Shown here one piece after another: positions 26,827-35,463 of a stretch of 64,000 bases of DNA. Positions within the stretch are counted from its first letter, which is position 1, and every line of letters begins with the position of its first letter. The stretch covers positions 372,001 through 436,000 of the forward strand of contig CAVTAI010000012.1 in the NCBI GenBank assembly GCA_963732655.1, in the 5' to 3' direction. The translations under genes were made by a program, and so were the position numbers. Source of the DNA: CAVTWS01 sp963732655. GTDB lineage: Bacteria; Actinomycetota; Acidimicrobiia; Acidimicrobiales; SHLQ01. Below the pieces are notes generated by a model that searched no databases, was not told the origin of the DNA, and was given only the letters and a program-made list of their open reading frames with translations.

Positions 26827-28247
26827 GTCTGAGGGTCCGTCCTCCATCGCGTCACCTTGCGCCCGAGCTCCGGCGGCGCGGGAGCAGAGGTGACGAGCGC
26901 GGCGTTCTCCGCCGGATCGAGGACGGCGTGTTGGACGCATGCCGGGACCATCGACGCCGTCTCCGGATGGGGCATCGAGTAGACGCAGGCCTGGAGACGT
27001 TCGGTGGTGTCGATCAGGCGTTGCTCCGTCGGGGTCGTCCCGGCCTGCAGGTGAGCCCAGGCCGCCGAGACATCGGCGGCGTCCATGAACCGGTGCATGA
27101 CGAACGTCGTCGGCGTCAGGCTCCGCCACCGTCGGTCCAATCCGCCGGCGCGACCCACGAAGCGTCGGCCCCAGCCGACCACCGCGGGAACGAGGCGTGG
27201 ATGGCGCGCCGCGGCTCGAGTCAACTTGGCGACCCGGACCGGCCAGGGCCCGTAGCCCAGGGGGCCCGGCAGGGCCTGGAGGAAGCGATCGCGCACGAGC
27301 AGGTCACGCGGGTCCGTGTCGTCGAGCACCGGCACGTACCGGTCGCCCACGTAGGCGCCCCAGGTGACCCGGTTGCACCTCAGATCGCCGAACTGAAGAG
27401 CACGGAAGGGCAGCCGCGCCCCCGCACCATCCTCGACCCGAGCCCAGACATCGTCGTCGTCGAAGCCTCGGTACCCCGGTTGCCAGCGGCCTTCATGACC
27501 GACGTACGCCGCCGGTTGAAACGAGAACATCCGGTACCCGAGGCCCCGGTTGCGCGAGATCACCCCTGGTACCTCGTCCAGGTTGTCGGGCGTGACCGTC
27601 ATGTTGTGGGCCAGGTACGAGCTGATGCCGTGTCGGCGGCGCAGTCGATCGAACATGGCCGCGATCCTCGCTCGCTCGCCGTCGAGCTCGGCCTCCGAGG
27701 TGGGATGGGGAACGGCGCGGCGGCCCCGCATGGTCGTGTCGACGTGGATCGCGAACGACAGGTGATCGAACCGTGGTCGGCCGTCGGCGTCGAGCGCCAA
27801 GGCTTCCAGGTACTGGTCGTCGAAGTCCCCGTGGCTGAAGCTCATCGGCACCCGACCGTGCCGGCGCATGGCGAGCAACGCCTCGGCGTGGTCGTCGGGG
27901 TCGAGGAGCGAGACCTCACCCCCGATGAGCTGCGCATAGGCCCCGAGGCCGCGGGCCGACCGTGCGAACGCCATCTGCGCGTCGACGTTCGTGATCGTGT
28001 GGGGGCCGTCGATGCGGACCTGGTTGGCGTCGGTCGAGTGGTAGCAGGGTCGGCAGCCGAAGTTGCACTGGGGGAACACGCCGTGGGTTCCCTCGCACCC
28101 GGTGCTCCGGCGGCCGAGAAGCTGGCCCGGCGTTTGCGACACGTCCGGCAGGTCGTCCCAGCGGCGCCGCAGCGCCTCGCTGGTGTCAGGGTCGACCAAC
28201 CGGGTGAGCTGATCGAGGCGCCGGAGCAGGGCGAGTGAGCGCATCAT
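26823..28247 (-). CDS. Radical SAM domain protein
   Basis: This is a 474-residue protein. The radical SAM cluster-binding motif CxxxCxxC is at Cys61-Cys65-Cys68 (FPQCNFGCRPCYHS), with an extra cysteine at 51. IGGEVSLLDPD is the GGEP-like strand. The C-terminal third is not recognisable. It starts within 3 bp of the upstream permease stop and overlaps the P450, so it is part of the long operon. A reductive or methylating step linked to the transported or hydroxylated substrate is possible; nothing in sequence shows it. Confidence 0.82.
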   Translation of the reverse strand: MMRSLALLRRLDQLTRLVDPDTSEALRRRWDDLPDVSQTPGQLLGRRSTGCEGTHGVFPQCNFGCRPCYHSTDANQVRIDGPHTITNVDAQMAFARSARGLGAYAQLIGGEVSLLDPDDHAEALLAMRRHGRVPMSFSHGDFDDQYLEALALDADGRPRFDHLSFAIHVDTTMRGRRAVPHPTSEAELDGERARIAAMFDRLRRRHGISSYLAHNMTVTPDNLDEVPGVISRNRGLGYRMFSFQPAAYVGHEGRWQPGYRGFDDDDVWARVEDGAGARLPFRALQFGDLRCNRVTWGAYVGDRYVPVLDDTDPRDLLVRDRFLQALPGPLGYGPWPVRVAKLTRAAARHPRLVPAVVGWGRRFVGRAGGLDRRWRSLTPTTFVMHRFMDAADVSAAWAHLQAGTTPTEQRLIDTTERLQACVYSMPHPETASMVPACVQHAVLDPAENAALVTSAPAPPELGRKVTRWRTDPQT

Positions 28248-28249
28248 GA

Positions 28250-29071
28250 TCAGTTGGATGCGCTCGGCATCGCGATCGACGCGGTCGACCGTCTCGGGGC
28301 TCGACCTCGTGCAGGACCACCGACCCGGGACGCCACGACCAACGCCAGGGCCGGCGGCACCATGAACAGGAGGGTCAGGGTGGCCCCGATCTGGGGATCG
28401 GAACGAACGTAGGGCACGAGGACGAGCGGCAGCATCGGGGTGCCGCCACCGACCGCCAGACTTGTCGCGTACTGGCTCCACGACACCGTGAAAGCCAGCG
28501 CGAAGGCCAGCGCGACATGACGGCGCGCGGCCGGCGCGACCACGGACGCCAACCGCTGACGCACCGAGGCCCCCAGCAGAGCCGAGGTCTGTTCGAGCTC
28601 GTCCAGGTCGGCACCGAAGGCCGGCACCAAGGCCAACGCGGCATAGGGGATCGCGACGGCGGAGTGCGCGATCGCCACACCGACATGGCCCCCACCGAAT
28701 CCGAGATCGAGGAGCCAAGCCGACAGGCCATCGCCGAGTAGCAGCGGGGGCAGGAGCACGGGCGCGGCGAGCACGGCCCAGCCGGTCACCGAACGACTGA
28801 CGGCGAGGTACCGGGCCGCCGGCCACGCGATCACGACGGCCAGCACGCTGACGATCGCGGCAACGCCGAGCGAACCGGCGATGGCGTCGACGATCGTCGG
28901 GTCATCGAGCACGGCACGGACGCCGCGAGCGCCGACCTCCTGGGGTACGAGCGCCCGCCCGTGCCAGCGGTCGGCTGCGGCCTGCACGATCAGGGCCAGA
29001 AAGGGCACGAGGAACGCGGCGACGACGATCCCGGGTACGAGACGAGGAGCGCGAGAGCCGGGGTGATTCAT
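28250..29071 (-). CDS. ABC transporter permease (YnjC C-terminal half-like)
   Basis: This 273-residue membrane protein has about six helices. The permease EAA loop is present (ELEQTSALLGASVRQRLASVV, with the G at the usual place). It corresponds to the second half of the double-length permease YnjC of E. coli; here the halves are separate genes. ATG 29071 overlaps the first permease stop (ATGA). It would pair with the ATPase at 31435-32463 and the binding protein at 32463-33614. The substrate of Ynj-type systems is unknown. Confidence 0.82.
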   Translation of the reverse strand: MNHPGSRAPRLVPGIVVAAFLVPFLALIVQAAADRWHGRALVPQEVGARGVRAVLDDPTIVDAIAGSLGVAAIVSVLAVVIAWPAARYLAVSRSVTGWAVLAAPVLLPPLLLGDGLSAWLLDLGFGGGHVGVAIAHSAVAIPYAALALVPAFGADLDELEQTSALLGASVRQRLASVVAPAARRHVALAFALAFTVSWSQYATSLAVGGGTPMLPLVLVPYVRSDPQIGATLTLLFMVPPALALVVASRVGGPARGRAPRRSTASIAMPSASN

Positions 29072-29886
29072 CGGTGCCGCCTCCGCCACACCACGGCCGC
29101 CAACCCGGTTCCCGTGAAAGCGACGATGCCCGCCGCCACGAGCTCGGCGACGGCGGCATCAGCCCGGGCGAGCGGCCCATCGATGCGCACGGCATCGAGC
29201 GCGTAGGGTCCGATCATGTCCGGACGCGTCGGCCCGACGAGCAACGGCACCTCGACCGCCCCGATGACGAACGACGCCACGACGAATCCGGCGGCGGCCA
29301 GCGGCAGGAACAGCCGGGGCGCCACGACGTCGCGCAGGCGCCGCCACCTCGACGCGCCGAGGAGAGCCGCCGTGTCGTCGAGCTCGGCCGTCGCCTCGTC
29401 GAGCGCGGCGAGCGCCAGCAACGTCAGGAACGGCAGCTCCTTGAACACGTACACCATGATGATGCCGATCCCGGCCCGGTGCCCGATGACATCCACGGGC
29501 ACCGTCTCGACGACCCGATCGACGATGCCTCCCGGAGCCAGCCACACCACCGCGACGGCGGCGGCCACCAGGTGCGGTGAGGCGACGGGGAGCCCGAGCG
29601 CCCCACCGGCCCAGCGGCTCGGCCGCAGAACCGAGCTGAGCGCCACCGCGCCGATCACCGACAGGGCCGTCGAGGCGGCGGCGATCCAGAGGGTGAATCC
29701 GACCGCGTCGACGAACGCCGGGTCACGGAGCACCCGCTCCCACGCGCCGAACCCGATGCCACGTTCGCCCAGCACCCCCTCGCGGAGCGACGTGCGCACG
29801 ACTCCGGTCAGCCCGCCGAGAGTCAGCGTGCCGACGATGAAGAACGCCGGAGCCGCAGACCACGGAACCCCACCGCCGGCCGACAA
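29068..29886 (-). CDS. ABC transporter permease (YnjC N-terminal half-like)
   Basis: This 272-residue membrane protein has an EAA-type loop ELDDTAALLGASRWRRLRDVV between helices 4 and 5. It precedes and overlaps the second permease, so the two form the heterodimeric pore. The likely start is TTG 29886; no ATG or GTG is better placed. Divergent from it, with only 19 bp between start codons, is the CDP-alcohol phosphatidyltransferase gene, so their promoters must overlap the coding regions. Confidence 0.8.
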   Translation of the reverse strand: MSAGGGVPWSAAPAFFIVGTLTLGGLTGVVRTSLREGVLGERGIGFGAWERVLRDPAFVDAVGFTLWIAAASTALSVIGAVALSSVLRPSRWAGGALGLPVASPHLVAAAVAVVWLAPGGIVDRVVETVPVDVIGHRAGIGIIMVYVFKELPFLTLLALAALDEATAELDDTAALLGASRWRRLRDVVAPRLFLPLAAAGFVVASFVIGAVEVPLLVGPTRPDMIGPYALDAVRIDGPLARADAAVAELVAAGIVAFTGTGLAAVVWRRRHR

Positions 29887-29905
29887 ACCGGTCGAGGCGC
29901 GCTCG

Positions 29906-30559
29906 ATGTTCGACGCCGCGCTTCGCCGGGCCTACGCCCCGGCCACCGCTCGTGTCGCGAGCCTGGTGCACGGGCGATCCATCCGCGCGGTGACGATCAC
30001 CGCAACCGGTCTGGTCCTGGGTCTCGGCGCGGCCGGGGCTGCGGGAACCGGACGATGGTGGCTCGCCCTCGGTCTCTGGCTCGTGTCGAGGGCCGTCGAC
30101 GGTCTCGACGGCGCGGTCGCCCGGCTCGAAGGGCCCTCCGCTCGTGGCGCCTTCGCCGACCTCCTGGCGGATTTCACGGTGTACGCGGCGTTCGTCGCGG
30201 GGATCGCCGTCGAGATACCGCAGGCGCGACTGGCCGCCGTGGTCCTGCTCAGCACCTATTACGTCTCCGGCGCCGCATTCCTGGCCTGGTCGTCGCTCGC
30301 CGACGGCCGATCGGACGGCCGCTCCGCCGACCATGGGCGCAGCGGGCTCGAGATCGACGACGACCGGACGGTGCGATTCGTCGGCGGTCTGGCCGAGGGC
30401 TTCGAGACCGTGGCCGCCTACGCGATCGTGTGCGTCTGGCCTGTCCACGCCGAGACGATTCTGTGGGTGTTCGCCGCCCTGGTCGGCATCACGGCCCTCC
30501 AACGGGTGGTGTTCGCGCTGCGAGACCTCGAGCTGACGCCCGACCGCGGACGGCATTGA
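29906..30559 (+). CDS. CDP-alcohol phosphatidyltransferase family protein (YnjF-like)
   Basis: This 217-residue integral membrane protein carries the CDP-alcohol phosphatidyltransferase signature DGLDGAVAR ... GAFADLLAD, with the four metal-binding aspartates. The family transfers a phosphatidyl group from CDP-diacylglycerol to an alcohol acceptor. E. coli ynjF, of this family, also sits in the ynj ABC operon, which is why I name it YnjF-like. Here it is on the opposite strand, inserted between the permease genes and the rest of the transporter. ATG 29906. Confidence 0.85.
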   Translation: MFDAALRRAYAPATARVASLVHGRSIRAVTITATGLVLGLGAAGAAGTGRWWLALGLWLVSRAVDGLDGAVARLEGPSARGAFADLLADFTVYAAFVAGIAVEIPQARLAAVVLLSTYYVSGAAFLAWSSLADGRSDGRSADHGRSGLEIDDDRTVRFVGGLAEGFETVAAYAIVCVWPVHAETILWVFAALVGITALQRVVFALRDLELTPDRGRH

Positions 30560-30567
30560 CTCGCCCC

Positions 30568-31438
30568 TCATGACCCGCGGGGCGCGTCGAGTCGTCGCAG
30601 CACACCCAACAGCTTCGCGGTGAACCGGGTGAGGCGCGGGTTGAAGTAGCGGGATCGGAGCACATCGTCGGCCGCCCGGCTCGGGCCTTCCGCGAAGGTC
30701 GGGTAGGCGTGCACCGTGGTCGACACGATCGTGGCCCCGACCAGGCGGCGCCGAGGGTCGCCCACCAGTTCGGTCCATCCCCGGTTGGATGCGTGCATGA
30801 CCGCCCGGTCGAGCTCGGTGAGGTCGTAACGGGCCGAGCGACGGGCGCGGAACATCGCACTCGTCACCACCAGCCGAGCCTCGTACGCGGCGACGTGGGT
30901 GAACGGCATCCGGCCGGTGAAGTCACCGGCGACGTAGATCCGGTCTCCGGTCGTGCGTAGGAGATCATCGACGATCATCTGACCGCTGTCGGTCACGTCC
31001 ACACCGACCCGGTCGAGGCCCAGATCGGAGGTGTTCGGCGAGGAAGAGCCCGACGTCGGCGACCTCCGCCGGCAACAACGTCGGCATCGCCTCGACGATC
31101 GTGACGGAGGAGCCGAGCCGAGCGAACGCCTGGCCGAGCTCGCAGCCGATCGCTCCGCCGCCGAGGATGACGAGGCGCGGGGGGAGCTCGTCGAGCGCCC
31201 AGACCGTGTCCGACCTGAGCGGGTCGGCGGCGAGAAGTCCCGGGACGGGGGCATCACCGGATGGGACCCGGTGGCGATGTGCGCCGCCCGAGGACACACA
31301 GCCGGTCCACAGGCAGTCGCCGCCGACCCGGTCTCGTTCGATCAGCGCGGTGCGTCCGCCGAGTCCCGCCACGCCCAAGGACGCGATCAGCGCGGCCGTG
31401 CCGCCGCCGATGGTCACCAGTTCGAAGCGGTCGTTCAT
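30568..31438 (-). pseudogene. FAD/NAD disulfide oxidoreductase with two internal deletions
   Basis: The N-terminus is a normal flavoprotein disulfide reductase (VTIGGGTAALIA, redox motif GGDCLWTGC). About 90 to 100 residues are then missing before HIATGSHPVMPP and VPGLLAADPL in shifted frames. The NAD domain (LVILGGGAIGCELGQAFARL) follows. After FLAEHL another ~60 residues are missing before NTSDLGLDRVGVDV and the FAD-site YVAGDFTGRMPF, in yet another frame. A short C-terminus follows. Mercuric-reductase-like enzymes of this type accompany some Ynj-type loci, by recollection. ATG 31438 overlaps the ATPase stop (ATGA). Confidence 0.75.
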
Positions 31439-32463
31439 ACCGGCCCTTCTCTCGCCGCGCCGACACGGCCACCGTCGTCGATCGGCCACAACGCCTCGGG
31501 GTCGAGCCATACGTCAACCGGTCCGACCGCTTCCGGTCCGCCCGGCGGCATTGGCACCTCGAGGTGCCCCGTTGGGCTGTGGACCACTGCCACCCGTTGC
31601 GGTCCCCGGTGTTCGAAGCCACCCACCGTCATCCGCACCACGCTTCGATGCCGGGTGGTACGAGACCACGAGACACCACCACCCGCAACGCAGAACCGCG
31701 TACCCGGTTCGGACGGGAAGAAGCGCCCATCCTCCAGACCGCCGCACAGCCGATTCGGATTGGCCGACAGCGCGGCGACCAGAGCGGACCGAGGTCGGGT
31801 TCGGACGGCCTCCGCCGTGTCGTGCTGGACCAGTCGACCATGGTCGAGCACGGCGATCGTGTCGCCGAGGACCGCGGCGTCGTCGGGGTCGTGCGTGACC
31901 ACCATCCAGGTCAGTTCGTGGTCGGTCTGGATGCGCCGCAACACGCCGACGAGGGCGCGGCGCTGAGGAAGGTCGAGCCCGGTCAGGGGCTCGTCGAGCA
32001 GAAGGACCTCCGGTCCCGAGCACAACGCTCGAGCGAGGGCGACTCGTTGTTGCTCTCCGCCGGACAACTCGTGTGATCTCGCGTCGGCACGGTCGCCGAG
32101 CCCGACCTCGGCGAGCAGCTCGGCGGCGAGGGCGCGGCGCCGGCTGCGTCCCACCCTCCTCAGTCGGAGGGGGTAGGCGACGTTGTCGAGCGCCGACATC
32201 GTCGGGAACAGTCGGGGGCGCTGGAAAAGCAGCCCGACCCCACGCCGGTGAAGGGCGACCCCTGCGAGGTCACGACCACCGCACGTGATCCGTCCGTCGT
32301 AGGGCACCAGGCCGGCGACTGCACGAAGAAGCGTCGATTTGCCCGCCCCGGACGGCCCCATGACCACGCACGAAGCGCCGTCGTCGAGGCCGAGGTCGAC
32401 ATGGTCGAGCAGGGCGCGGCCATCGATGCGAACCGACACATCGTCGATACGGAGCGAGCCCAT
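31435..32463 (-). CDS. ABC transporter ATP-binding protein (YnjD-like)
   Basis: This 342-residue ATPase has Walker A GPSGAGKS, signature LSGGEQQR, Walker B LLLDEP and the switch His in VVTHDPDDA. Beyond about residue 210 is an extra ~130-residue C-terminal region like the TOBE regulatory domain of importer ATPases. ATG 32463 shares a base with the stop of the binding-protein gene (TGATG). With the adjacent binding protein and the two permeases it makes a complete Ynj-type importer. Confidence 0.9.
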   Translation of the reverse strand: MGSLRIDDVSVRIDGRALLDHVDLGLDDGASCVVMGPSGAGKSTLLRAVAGLVPYDGRITCGGRDLAGVALHRRGVGLLFQRPRLFPTMSALDNVAYPLRLRRVGRSRRRALAAELLAEVGLGDRADARSHELSGGEQQRVALARALCSGPEVLLLDEPLTGLDLPQRRALVGVLRRIQTDHELTWMVVTHDPDDAAVLGDTIAVLDHGRLVQHDTAEAVRTRPRSALVAALSANPNRLCGGLEDGRFFPSEPGTRFCVAGGGVSWSRTTRHRSVVRMTVGGFEHRGPQRVAVVHSPTGHLEVPMPPGGPEAVGPVDVWLDPEALWPIDDGGRVGAAREGPV

Positions 32464-33614
32464 CAACCGAGCGTTTCGAGCCAGCGGCGATCGATGTCGG
32501 GCACTCGGTCCGCCGCCAGCTCCTCGAGCGGTGGGCCGAAGTCGGCCAGCCGATGAGGCGACGCCTCGATGCTGACGGTGAGCGCGTCGGCCGCCAGGAC
32601 GGACGGGATGCCCACGAGGTCGAGCTTGGCTGACTGCAGGCCGGAGCCGAGCATCAGGTCGGCCACGACCATGGCCGCCTCTGGGCTCGACGCGCGGGCA
32701 GGGAGGGCGAGGAAGCTGACGTTCGTCAGGGTTCCACCCTCGAACACGAAGGGACGCGCCGTCGGAGGGAACGAACCGCGATCCACCGCCACCTCGACGA
32801 AGTTGGGGTTGTAGCTCATGGCCAGATCGATCTCGCCCGCCGCAAAGAGCTGCTCGATCTCGGCCTGGTCGGCGGGGTAGGTCTCGCCGCCACGCCAGAG
32901 TAGGGGGTCGAGCTCGGTCAGGAACGCGAACGCCTCATCCTCACCGAGGGCTTGGACTGCCTGCCGCACGAACGCCGAACCAGTGAAGTCCGGAGGCGCG
33001 GGATACGCGACCCGCCCCGGATGCGCCCGGGCAAAGTCAAGGAGCTCGGGGAAGCTCCGAGGTGGCGCGTCCAGGACGGCGGAGTCGTACGCGAAGACGA
33101 AGGCCGCTCGACTCCATGGCATCTCCTGCCCCCGGGTCGGAACGCCGAAGTCGTTCGACACGGTGGGGTCGTCGGGGTCGAGCAGCACGGCGTTGGGGAG
33201 CGCGGGCACCCAGTTGTCGAGCCACAGACCAGCCGCTTGCCCTTGCTCGAAGTTCCTGCCGTTCACCCACAGGAGGTCGATCGCACCATCTTCCTCCCCG
33301 GCGTCGACCTCGGCCACCAGCCGGGCGACCGCGGACGCCGTGTCGTCGATCGGCACGCGCTCGAGGGTCACACCGAGCGCCGCCGCGGCGGGCGCCACCT
33401 GGTCGTCGATGTAGTCGTTCAGGGCCGCCTCGCCGCCCCACATCCACAGGCGCACGGTCTGCCCGCGAGCAGCACCGAGCACCTCCTCCCAGGTCCGCTC
33501 GGCGGGATCGAAGGTCGTGGCCTCGCCGTCGTCCGTCGTGGCCACAATGGTCGCCGCCAGCGCGACAACGGCGGCCACCGCGACCAGGATCAGCTTCATC
33601 GGTACTCGGCGCAT
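32463..33614 (-). CDS. ABC transporter substrate-binding protein (YnjB-like)
   Basis: This 383-residue protein has an N-terminal export or anchor helix (LILVAVAAVVALAATIVA, no lipobox). The mature part, GQTVRLWMWGGEAALNDYID followed by DTASAVARLVAE and IDLLWVNGRNFE, corresponds to E. coli YnjB. It lies first in the transporter gene order. AAGGGG precedes ATG 33614. YnjB-type systems look like thiamine, spermidine or sulfate importers but their ligand is not established. Confidence 0.85.
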   Translation of the reverse strand: MRRVPMKLILVAVAAVVALAATIVATTDDGEATTFDPAERTWEEVLGAARGQTVRLWMWGGEAALNDYIDDQVAPAAAALGVTLERVPIDDTASAVARLVAEVDAGEEDGAIDLLWVNGRNFEQGQAAGLWLDNWVPALPNAVLLDPDDPTVSNDFGVPTRGQEMPWSRAAFVFAYDSAVLDAPPRSFPELLDFARAHPGRVAYPAPPDFTGSAFVRQAVQALGEDEAFAFLTELDPLLWRGGETYPADQAEIEQLFAAGEIDLAMSYNPNFVEVAVDRGSFPPTARPFVFEGGTLTNVSFLALPARASSPEAAMVVADLMLGSGLQSAKLDLVGIPSVLAADALTVSIEASPHRLADFGPPLEELAADRVPDIDRRWLETLG

Positions 33615-33661
33615 CAGCGATCCCCTTCGTCGAACGAACCCGCGCCATCGAGCGGAGCTCG

Positions 33662-34492
33662 TCATGGCGAGGGCGGTGGTAGCACCCGTCGCACGACGCG
33701 AACGAGGCGGGTCGGCTCGGGTCGCCACGGCGTGCCGTCACGAGGATCCCACGCATACGACGGCGTCGCCCCCGCAACGAGTGCCGTGAGCTCAGGGATG
33801 CGCAACTCATCGGCCGACCAGCGGTACAGCTCGGTGAGGCGAGGCGAGATGACCCCGAGATCGAGGAGCCGACCGATGGTGTGTTCGTCGGCGACGTAGT
33901 CGTCGAGCTCGCCCTCCAGCGGATACCGGTCCGGCAGAACCCGAGACAACGAGAGGAAGATACCGGTCATCGCCCGGCGCGGATCGCCCAACCACCGGGC
34001 GGTCGGTGCAAGCCATGACATCGCGAGCCGTGGCGCGGCCACAAGGGCGTGCGCATACAGGAGTCGGATCAGGACGAGGTTGATGAAGAAGCGCTCGGCC
34101 CGGTTCTCGCGTTCGGCGAGCTCACTGTGGTCGAGGTACGCACTGACGATCGTGGCGTTGTGGCCCTGGTACCACGACCGGGTCGAGGGCTGCAGGGCGA
34201 ACCGGACCGACAGTTCGACGCCGTGCGACGACGGGGGGCCGGCGTGGCCGAGGGCCAGCGAGTGCGCCTCGCAGGTGTCGCGGAGCAGCCGCTCGTTGAC
34301 CGCCCGCCACCAGGGGCTACCCGGACGGTCGTGGTCGAGCGGGTTGAGGAGCCCGCGCCGTACCTGCCAGCTCATGAACGCGAGCGCGGCGCGCCGATAC
34401 CGAAGGTGCACGGGGGCGCCGGTGGGCCGGGGCGCGTACGCGGACCGGAGAAGGTCCAACCGACCCTCAGGACGATCGAGGACCGCAGCCAC
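33662..34492 (-). CDS. Hypothetical protein at the head of the Ynj-type operon
   Basis: This is a 276-residue protein without a recognisable family. It is rich in Arg and aromatic residues (FMSWQVRRGLLNPLDHDRPG, STRSWYQGHNATIVSAYLDH), with one hydrophobic stretch (LLYAHALVAAPRLAMSWLAP) that may be a helix in the core. The likely start is GTG 34492. It lies 47 bp upstream of the binding-protein gene on the same strand, so it is probably co-transcribed. It is divergent from the MerB-like gene. No function is proposed. Confidence 0.6.
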   Translation of the reverse strand: MAAVLDRPEGRLDLLRSAYAPRPTGAPVHLRYRRAALAFMSWQVRRGLLNPLDHDRPGSPWWRAVNERLLRDTCEAHSLALGHAGPPSSHGVELSVRFALQPSTRSWYQGHNATIVSAYLDHSELAERENRAERFFINLVLIRLLYAHALVAAPRLAMSWLAPTARWLGDPRRAMTGIFLSLSRVLPDRYPLEGELDDYVADEHTIGRLLDLGVISPRLTELYRWSADELRIPELTALVAGATPSYAWDPRDGTPWRPEPTRLVRVVRRVLPPPSP

Positions 34493-34702
34493 TCGCCCGG
34501 CGGCGATCGCTGACGCATCGGCCCGACTCAGCGCTTCTCGCCCTCACGGAACAGACCGATGGCCTTCTCCCTCACGCGAACTCTCGTGGACCATCGCAGG
34601 CACGGGGGCACGGGTGATCCACTTCCGTAACTGTGCCAGACCTCCGCCCGGGGTTCCATCGGTCGCGGGGACGTTCCGTTGTGCGACGGTGACCTTTGGC
34701 CG

Positions 34703-34708
34703 TACCGT
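34703..34708 (+). promoter_or_regulatory. Candidate -10 box of the MerB-like gene
   Basis: TACCGT fits TANNNT and ends 5 bp before ATG 34714. TTGTGC at 34679-34684 stands 18 bp upstream as a possible -35. There is no Shine-Dalgarno sequence, so a leaderless message is likely. Confidence 0.4.
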
Positions 34709-34713
34709 TCGGC

Positions 34714-35403
34714 ATGGACGATGTCGACCTCGCCCTGCGAAACGTGACCTACAGGCTGTTCGTCGAGTTCGGCCGCGCCCCGACCATCGAGGAGGTCGCG
34801 GCGACGAGCGGCGACGCTCCCGATGCCGTCTGGTCCGGTTGGCGACGGCTGCACGACGAGCATGCGCTGGTGCTCCAGACGCACACCCGAGAGCTTCGGA
34901 TGGCCAACCCGTTCTCGGCCGTCCCAACGGCTCATCGGGTCGCGGCGGACGGACGATGGTGGTACGCCAACTGCGCCTGGGACGCGTTCGGCGTCTGCGC
35001 CGCGCTGGGCGTCGACGGGCGGGTCGAATCGTCGTGCCCGGATTGCGGGGAGACGATCTCGGTCCAGGTCGTCGATCAGCGGCCCGACGCCGACGACCTG
35101 GTCTTTCACTGCCTCGTTCCCGCCGGGCGATGGTGGGACGACATCGCCTTCACGTGAGGGACGATGAACCTCTTCCGGTCGGAGGAGCACATCGACCGGT
35201 GGCTCGGATCCAGGAGTCCCGGCGCAACCATCGGCGTGGAGAAGTTGTGTGACCTGGCGCACGCCTGGTGGAGCACGCGGGTCGACCCGACCTGGCGACC
35301 CCGGACCCGCGCCGACAACCAGGCGATCCTCGACCGCCTCGGCCTCACCGAGACGTTCTGGGATCTGTCAGCCGTCGCCGGCCCCGCAGCGTCGGGACCT
35401 TGA
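34714..35403 (+). CDS. Alkylmercury lyase (MerB)-like protein with in-frame TGA, candidate selenoprotein
   Basis: The frame from ATG 34714 to 35403 holds one TGA at 35155-35157 (codon 148). Upstream is a MerB-like winged helix and core: MANPFSAVPTAHRV, and the catalytic NCAWD (Cys87, Asp90). Downstream is GTMNLFRSEEHIDRWL and CDLAHAWW. In MerB the catalytic residues are Cys96, Asp99 and Cys159; the spacing Cys87-x2-Asp90 and 61 residues to codon 148 places the TGA at Cys159. A hairpin follows (separate entry). MerB cleaves carbon-mercury bonds; distant family members may have other substrates. No other mer genes are nearby. Alternatives are a point nonsense mutation or a sequence error. Confidence 0.75.
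35170..35187 (+). promoter_or_regulatory. Candidate bacterial SECIS hairpin after TGA 35155-35157
   Basis: CTCTTCC (35170-35176) pairs with GGAGGAG (35181-35187), with one U-G wobble, around loop GGTC (35177-35180). The loop starts 19 nt after the TGA. The E. coli fdhF apical loop also contains GGUC and lies at a similar distance. Identification as SECIS is inference from geometry and loop bases. Confidence 0.65.
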
Positions 35404-35463
35404 CGTCGCTCTGCCTATCGTGTCGGCGTCACCGTCGATATCAACCTGAATGGGGCCAACAAC

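Noticed and set aside
30568..31438. Two separate genes in different frames
   Set aside because: The pieces are consecutive parts of one flavoprotein disulfide reductase.
34714..35403. Two independent small genes (34714-35157 and 35164-35403)
   Set aside because: Both are in the same frame, separated only by TGA and two codons, and together make one MerB-like protein with correct catalytic spacing.
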